A stretch of DNA of 42,707 nt from the IMG/VR virus record IMGVR_UViG_3300036832_000904, positions 1-42,707 of that record. One strand, 5' to 3'. Origin of the DNA: a virus. The position numbers and the translations under genes were made by a program. Numbering within the stretch: position 1 is the stretch's first letter; each line of letters begins with the position of its first letter. The notes under the pieces are model-generated. The model had not been told where the DNA came from. It ran no database searches and worked only from the letters and a program-made list of their open reading frames with translations. Positions 39,196-42,707 of this stretch are shown here, piece after piece.

Positions 39196-39620
39196 GCTTC
39201 GAACTGCTTTCCTTGATTGCCCGTCTCTTCCTCGTAATGCGTCCGTGCGCGTTCCCAGATGGCGGTGAGATTTAAGCCCTCTTCGCGATCGCAGTAGTGG
39301 GCCAGGTCGGCCAACAGGTCGGTAAGGTTCTGCTCGTCAAGGCCGTTGTCGTCGCCCAGCTCCCCGGCTTTCATGGCGAAGAATGCCAGCGTCTCACCGG
39401 CTGCGCTGGCGCGCTGTTCGTTCATGCCTTCGGGATCGGGCGGAAGGTCGCCGTCCGGTTTCTGACAGTCGCACATCTGGCCGGGCTCGCTGATCTCGTC
39501 TCCACAGTTATTGCAGAGCAGTGCTAGAACAGTCCCGCGCCCGTCTCGGTCGGTTACATACTTCCAGGTGGCGGCTTCGTTGGGGCCGTTTTCTTCGGTA
39601 TCGCCTTCTTTGTGGCTCAT
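39192..39620 (-). CDS. Hypothetical protein with Cys-pair region
   Basis: 142 aa, RBS GGGAGAAAC upstream of ATG 39620. The middle has ALLCNNCGDEISEPGQMCDCQ (C-x-x-C then C-x-C; here broken as CNNC and MCDC), a possible zinc site. The rest is acidic helix: EDNGLDEQNLTDLLADLAHY, GLNLTAIWERARTHYEEE. Function not recognised. Located between the clamp-loader-like gene and small plasmid-type genes. Confidence 0.5.
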   Translation of the reverse strand: MSHKEGDTEENGPNEAATWKYVTDRDGRGTVLALLCNNCGDEISEPGQMCDCQKPDGDLPPDPEGMNEQRASAAGETLAFFAMKAGELGDDNGLDEQNLTDLLADLAHYCDREEGLNLTAIWERARTHYEEETGNQGKQFEA

Positions 39621-39709
39621 AGTTTCTCCCTTTCAATGCGCCGACTTTGAACGGCTGCCAGTGCATTACAAGCGGGAGAGCCCGCCTGTCATCTGCAGGA
39701 TTAAAGTTT

Positions 39710-40390
39710 TTAGTTCGCCAGCATCAGCTCGGTTTCCAGGCGCATCAGGGCCTCGCGAACGTTGTTATTTGAATCCTTGACTAGGCGGGCGAAGTTGGGG
39801 CGCGGCGCGCTGTCGGGTGCGTTCTCATTCCAGATTTTTTCGAGCAGCGCCGCGGCTTCGGCTGCGATGCCATAAGACGAAAATTCGACCGATTTAACGC
39901 GGGAAATAAACCTGTCCTGCAGGCGATCGACAGCGTTACAGGTGAAAATCCAAATCGTGTTTGGAAGCGCCGCGGTCCCGTCCAGTTTAGAAAGCAGAAA
40001 GAGCTGGGCTCGCTCCGTCATCTGGTCGGCTTCGTCAACTAAAATCAGGTGCATTTTTTTCCCTGCCATCGGGACGTATTGACAGGTGGAACACACGCGC
40101 TCCAACGTGGCCACGTCACAGCTTTGCGAGGGAATGTGATGCACTTCCGCGGGAATCAGCTCTGCCAGCGCCGCGGCCATAGTTGTTTTGCCCGTACCAG
40201 ACGGACCCAGGAATAGCCACGCGCTAGGGAATGGCCGCGCGGCCAGTTTGGCGCACAAGGTTTTAGCTTTCGCGAGTCCTACAAATTCGCTCATTTGCCG
40301 TGGCCGGTAACGCTCTGTCAGCGATACCGGGAAGAGGAAAGCCGCTTGTGCGGCCTGCGATTGGTCGGGCGTTCCGAACAGGTCAAACAT
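39710..40390 (-). CDS. Clamp-loader-like AAA+ ATPase
   Basis: 226 aa. Box-I TERYRPRQMSEFVG (residues 25-38), Walker A FLGPSGTGKTTMAA (60-73), Walker B LILVDEADQM (115-124), sensor 1 IWIFTCN (146-152) and arginine-finger-like RFISRVKSVEF (160-170) are those of RFC/DnaX small-subunit ATPases. The length is short: no C-terminal collar domain beyond about 225. No DNA polymerase or clamp is evident in the window, so it may load host clamps, help replication start or act in another remodelling job. It is coupled in the leftward unit with the two genes upstream. Confidence 0.8.
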   Translation of the reverse strand: MFDLFGTPDQSQAAQAAFLFPVSLTERYRPRQMSEFVGLAKAKTLCAKLAARPFPSAWLFLGPSGTGKTTMAAALAELIPAEVHHIPSQSCDVATLERVCSTCQYVPMAGKKMHLILVDEADQMTERAQLFLLSKLDGTAALPNTIWIFTCNAVDRLQDRFISRVKSVEFSSYGIAAEAAALLEKIWNENAPDSAPRPNFARLVKDSNNNVREALMRLETELMLAN

Positions 40391-40413
40391 TTTTAGTCCC
40401 CCTTAGTTTTTGG

Positions 40414-41238
40414 CTAGTTTTGGTTTTCAGAAAACTGCAGGGCGAAGCTCTTCGCCCATGCCAGTGATTCCGAGAGCGTATCGAAGCGCCCGTTCTCATG
40501 CGCTATGTGAATGAATCCTTCGGGCCGGTAGTTTCGGGTCGAAGTTGAGCAAGTCGCGAAGCTCTCGCCGTGGGCTATCTCTGCAATTCCGAAAAGACAG
40601 CGGCGGAAGAAAGCAGGGTTTCCAAGCATGAATTGAAGGCGCTTTACATCCAAGGCGAGACCGGCAGCCTTGATTGGAATTAAAAAGCTATAGTTTTCGC
40701 GGCACTGATTTTTCCACGCGCGAACTACGGTGATCTCTACCGAATGGCCCTGCATTTCCAGCGAATTGACCATTGCGATGATTGCCTCACCGCGATTTTT
40801 CAGACTCTCGCCTGATATATCCCCGAGCCCACCAATCTCTACAGCAAAGCGCAAAACGCGCCCGCATGGCTTCATTACAGGTTCCTCGACTTGCCAGTAT
40901 TCGGGCTCACCGCTCACGAACGCGGCTACGTCAAAATGGTGGCCTGTCACATCGTAGGAATAAGTAACTTCGTCCGACAGGCCTGCCAGTTCAGGCAAAC
41001 TAAGAGACTTAATTTTCGGGGCATTCCACTGGCCAAATTCAGCTGCGTCTAGTGCAGCCTGATAGCTCATGTTTCCGTTCCACTCTTGCGCTTCGATCGT
41101 CACGGATTGATTCTTCGAAGTCGATTCGACCGCGCGGAGTCTCGCGAACAGTTCTGGCAATTCCATCGTATGGATACCGGGCTGAATCAACCGTTTTTTC
41201 GAGCCCGGTATTCCGATAATGCGCTTGCGTCTCGCCAT
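40414..41238 (-). CDS. Partner protein of the AAA+ ATPase (DUF7192-like)
   Basis: 274 aa from ATG 41238 (GAGGG 9-13 nt upstream); a TTG 15 nt earlier is less likely. It begins basic (ARRKRIIGIPGSKKR). The core QEWNGNMSYQAALDAAEFG and SYDVTGHHFDVAAFVSGEPEYW, then RVLRFAVEIGGLGDISGESLKNRGEAI, resembles a phage family I recall as DUF7192, a von-Willebrand-A-like partner encoded next to MoxR/CobS-type AAA+ proteins. That identification is from memory. The gene is lower in GC than the structural region. With the neighbour it may form a protein-remodelling pair; the role is unknown. Confidence 0.55.
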   Translation of the reverse strand: MARRKRIIGIPGSKKRLIQPGIHTMELPELFARLRAVESTSKNQSVTIEAQEWNGNMSYQAALDAAEFGQWNAPKIKSLSLPELAGLSDEVTYSYDVTGHHFDVAAFVSGEPEYWQVEEPVMKPCGRVLRFAVEIGGLGDISGESLKNRGEAIIAMVNSLEMQGHSVEITVVRAWKNQCRENYSFLIPIKAAGLALDVKRLQFMLGNPAFFRRCLFGIAEIAHGESFATCSTSTRNYRPEGFIHIAHENGRFDTLSESLAWAKSFALQFSENQN

Positions 41239-41265
41239 TTTGTGAGCCCTCAACTTTCAGAATTT

Positions 41266-42330
41266 TTAGAAAATGGGAAGCGGGTGGAGGGCGAGAATCG
41301 AGTCAATCGAATTCGAGTCATAGCCCCGAAAAACTAACATGTCTGCGACCGCGCGAACCTGCAGGCCTATGGCGAGCAACTGTGAGCCTTCGATAGACGC
41401 GCGTTGCGTGCAGGTTAGTTTGGGATGATCACGTTTCGCAGACTGGCGAACCTTGCGCACCCAAGTTACCCACGAATCGGAACGGTCAAAATGGCGCGCT
41501 GAAAGTTGTCTTTCGAGCGTTTCATCAGTGTCCCATTGGATAAAGTGGAAACGATCACGTACCGCACCATCTAACGCGCGACGGTCGCTGAATTGGATGG
41601 TTGCGCCAAGTGCAGGTGTGTTCCCTGTCGCGATGCAAACGAAGTCTGCATGGCGCGCGGTGAGTCCGCAAGGGAATGAGGCATGGCCATTCGCCAGCGC
41701 GCCATTGAGTGAGCCCAACAAATTCCCACTGGCCAGTTCTAGTTCATCTAAAAGAAAAATTCCGCCTTGCGAATACGCGCGGTAAAAGTCGCTTGCGACG
41801 TAGTTTCCACTCGCATCCAAGTACCCCATAAGGCGAGATTCGGTCATCTGAGCCTGCAGGCCTAAGTAATAGAATGGCAGGCCTAACAGTTCTGCGATGA
41901 TACGCGCAGCGGACGACTTGCCAGAGCCCGCCTCACCCCATAGATAGACGTTCTTTCGAATCCCCACCAATTGAGTGAGCAAATCAAAATGCTCATGTTT
42001 GTGGCCATCTATCTCACCAATGGTTTGGCCCGATTGGATGTAAACGGTTTTAATTTCCTTGGGCAAATTTTCCAGCATGGCCGCGACTTTTTCAGTGATT
42101 CGCGCGTCTAGCTCTTCCGTTATCTCTTCCCGTTGTAGAGTCAAATAAGGCTGCAGGCTAGATGCAAGAATGGCTGCTAGATTGTCATTTCCTGCAGCAA
42201 CTGCAGGCCTGTTAGCTTTGCAAGACGAGTGATATTTGCTCGTATCTCCGCGTCTATTCCAGCTAATCTCTTGCCCTAGTTCAATCGGGCCATTACAGAT
42301 ACTGCAGGTTCCTGATTCGTTGGCTATCAT
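41266..42330 (-). CDS. MoxR/CobS-like AAA+ ATPase with N-terminal Zn finger
   Basis: 354 aa. N-terminal zinc finger: C9, C12, H34, C37. A coiled-coil-like helix spans about 60-95. AAA+ core: Walker A LWGEAGSGKSSAARI (130-144), Walker B GGIFLLDELELA (189-200), sensor 1 VCIATGN (231-237), and arginine-finger segment GAVRDRFHFI (255-264). The segment LGLQAQMTESRLMGYLDASG is typical of MoxR/CobS chaperone ATPases, which remodel proteins with a vWA partner. Its neighbour may be that partner. This is the first gene of the leftward unit, beginning beside the origin, and is relatively AT-rich. Confidence 0.75.
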   Translation of the reverse strand: MIANESGTCSICNGPIELGQEISWNRRGDTSKYHSSCKANRPAVAAGNDNLAAILASSLQPYLTLQREEITEELDARITEKVAAMLENLPKEIKTVYIQSGQTIGEIDGHKHEHFDLLTQLVGIRKNVYLWGEAGSGKSSAARIIAELLGLPFYYLGLQAQMTESRLMGYLDASGNYVASDFYRAYSQGGIFLLDELELASGNLLGSLNGALANGHASFPCGLTARHADFVCIATGNTPALGATIQFSDRRALDGAVRDRFHFIQWDTDETLERQLSARHFDRSDSWVTWVRKVRQSAKRDHPKLTCTQRASIEGSQLLAIGLQVRAVADMLVFRGYDSNSIDSILALHPLPIF

Positions 42331-42380
42331 GTTTTCCCCTTCCCCGTTCGCAATGTTGAAACTAGACGGTAGCAGTTGGA

Positions 42381-42395
42381 AAGTATACTTGTCAA
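42381..42395 (-). promoter_or_regulatory. Leftward promoter -35 with operator palindrome
   Basis: On the minus strand TTGACA (42395-42390) is followed at once by AGTATACTT (part of the palindrome AAGTATACTT, 42381-42390). The -10 would fall near 42366-42371 (TACCGT, weak). A regulator bound to the palindrome would overlap the promoter spacer and control the AAA+ operon. Confidence 0.45.
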
Positions 42396-42473
42396 CAAAA
42401 AGCTAAAAATATAATTGGAATATAGAAAACATGCGGGAAGCATATGGAAACTATAGGTTTTAGTTTCAGGCTC

Positions 42474-42511
42474 GATTCGGAACGGATTCTCAAGGGATTC
42501 GGAACGGATTC
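42474..42511. repeat. 16-bp repeats at 22-bp period
   Basis: GATTCGGAACGGATTC occurs at 42474-42489 and 42496-42511, with TCAAGG between. The 22-bp period equals that of the iterons at 323-362, on the other side of a presumed circular junction. Each unit is itself a partial dyad (GATTC...GGATTC). Confidence 0.65.
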
Positions 42512-42518
42512 GCGCGCG

Positions 42519-42579
42519 CTGCAGATGGCCTGCAGATGGCCTGCAGATGGCCTGCAGATGGCCTGCAGATGGCCTGCAG
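42519..42579. repeat. 11-bp tandem repeat (five copies)
   Basis: The unit CTGCAGATGGC is present five times without change from 42519 to 42573, plus a partial copy to 42579. Each unit has a PstI-type palindrome CTGCAG. The 11-bp period is one helical turn, so all copies face the same side of the DNA. Perfect copies imply recent expansion or strong selection. Confidence 0.85.
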
Positions 42580-42674
42580 GTGAGCCCGCTAGAACTATAA
42601 AAAGCTAGTTTCCTATGAAAACCGAGAACGCCCCGAAAAAGGCGAAAGGGGCGGGGGCGGGGGGAGCGCCGCGA

Positions 42675-42703
42675 TTGACACATCCATGCGAATATGCTAA
42701 ATT
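42675..42703 (+). promoter_or_regulatory. Rightward promoter at window end
   Basis: TTGACA (42675-42680), a 17-bp spacer, then TAAATT (42698-42703, 4 of 6 matches to TATAAT). It points out of the window; in a circular molecule it would read through the origin toward the initiator gene at 697. Confidence 0.5.
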
Positions 42704-42707
42704 AAAT

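Larger units (their letters stand above)
42331..42707. other. Right-end non-coding region with repeats
   Basis: No solid gene is seen in these ~377 bases. They hold the leftward promoter (TTGACA at 42390-42395 on the minus strand) and the palindrome AAGTATACTTGT (42381-42392). They also hold a pair of 16-bp repeats (42474-42511), five 11-bp tandem repeats (42519-42573), and a rightward promoter at the very end. A short ORF starting at ATG 42615 is open to the window end, and I could not judge it. Confidence 0.55.

Noticed and set aside
42519-42579. CRISPR array
   Set aside because: The units are 11 bp, contiguous and without spacers; a simple tandem repeat, not a CRISPR.
42327-42683. 118-aa minus-strand ORF over the right-end repeats
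   Set aside because: It contains the translated 11-bp repeat (SAGHLQAICRP-like periodic sequence) and no start signals; an artefact of the repeat.
42615-42707. Open ORF starting MKTENAPKKAK at the window end
   Set aside because: It overlaps a good promoter, has no clear RBS, and continued across a circular junction would become Cys-rich nonsense; cannot be judged from a linear window.

Overview
This 42.7-kb window looks like a complete or near-complete genome of a tailed phage with podovirus-type virion genes that probably persists as a plasmid (a phage-plasmid). It has a full morphogenesis cassette: large terminase, portal, major capsid protein, tail proteins, internal virion proteins and two beta-helix tailspikes. 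It also carries a ParA ATPase followed by a ribbon-helix-helix (RHH) protein, an origin-like region with DnaA boxes and iterons, and a putative initiator. I see no integrase, transposase, DNA polymerase or tRNA gene. The coding DNA is GC-rich, except for about 1.8 kb at the left end and about 2.3 kb at the right end. The host is not directly readable. The GC-rich composition, the Zn-ribbon plus XRE regulator and the internal virion proteins make a soil acidobacterium my best guess (inference, low to moderate confidence). If the molecule is circular, the AT-rich ends join into one origin region.

Layout. 1-696: origin-like DNA with inverted repeats, three iteron copies and a DnaA-box cluster. 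697-2505: initiator-like winged-helix protein, small RHH-like protein, HNH endonuclease and a RusA-type resolvase fused to a second domain, followed by a terminator. 2730-4082: a tailspike on the opposite strand, apparently an independent insertion. 4241-32979: the rightward structural region. In order it holds a beta-rich protein, a pre-terminase protein, TerL, a membrane protein, portal, accessory proteins, a scaffold candidate, the major capsid protein and a terminator. It continues with exported or surface-like proteins, tail tube/nozzle proteins, GNAT-like and internal virion proteins, small Zn-ribbon proteins, a SleB-like cell-wall hydrolase, and the main pectate-lyase-fold tailspike. 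33067-36246: XRE regulator, membrane protein, SbcC/RecF-like ATPase and small proteins, ending at a convergent terminator at 36337-36366. 42330 down to 36365 (minus strand): AAA+ ATPase with its partner, a clamp-loader-like ATPase, a run of tightly packed small plasmid-type genes, a terminator, then parA, an RHH protein and a Zn-binding protein.

The genes form two long divergent transcription units that leave the origin and meet at one shared terminator. Genes are packed with ATGA, GTGA and TAATG start-stop overlaps, which implies translational coupling. The most unusual features are a heavily repeated AT-rich word (AACTAAA) embedded in GC-rich genes, and inverted repeats built on GCATATAG scattered through the genome. 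Others are a minus-strand terminator lying antisense to the XRE gene leader, Sec-type signal peptides on tail-type proteins, and a hydrophobic N-terminus on the capsid protein. All calls come from reading the sequence and from remembered family features; no database search was run.
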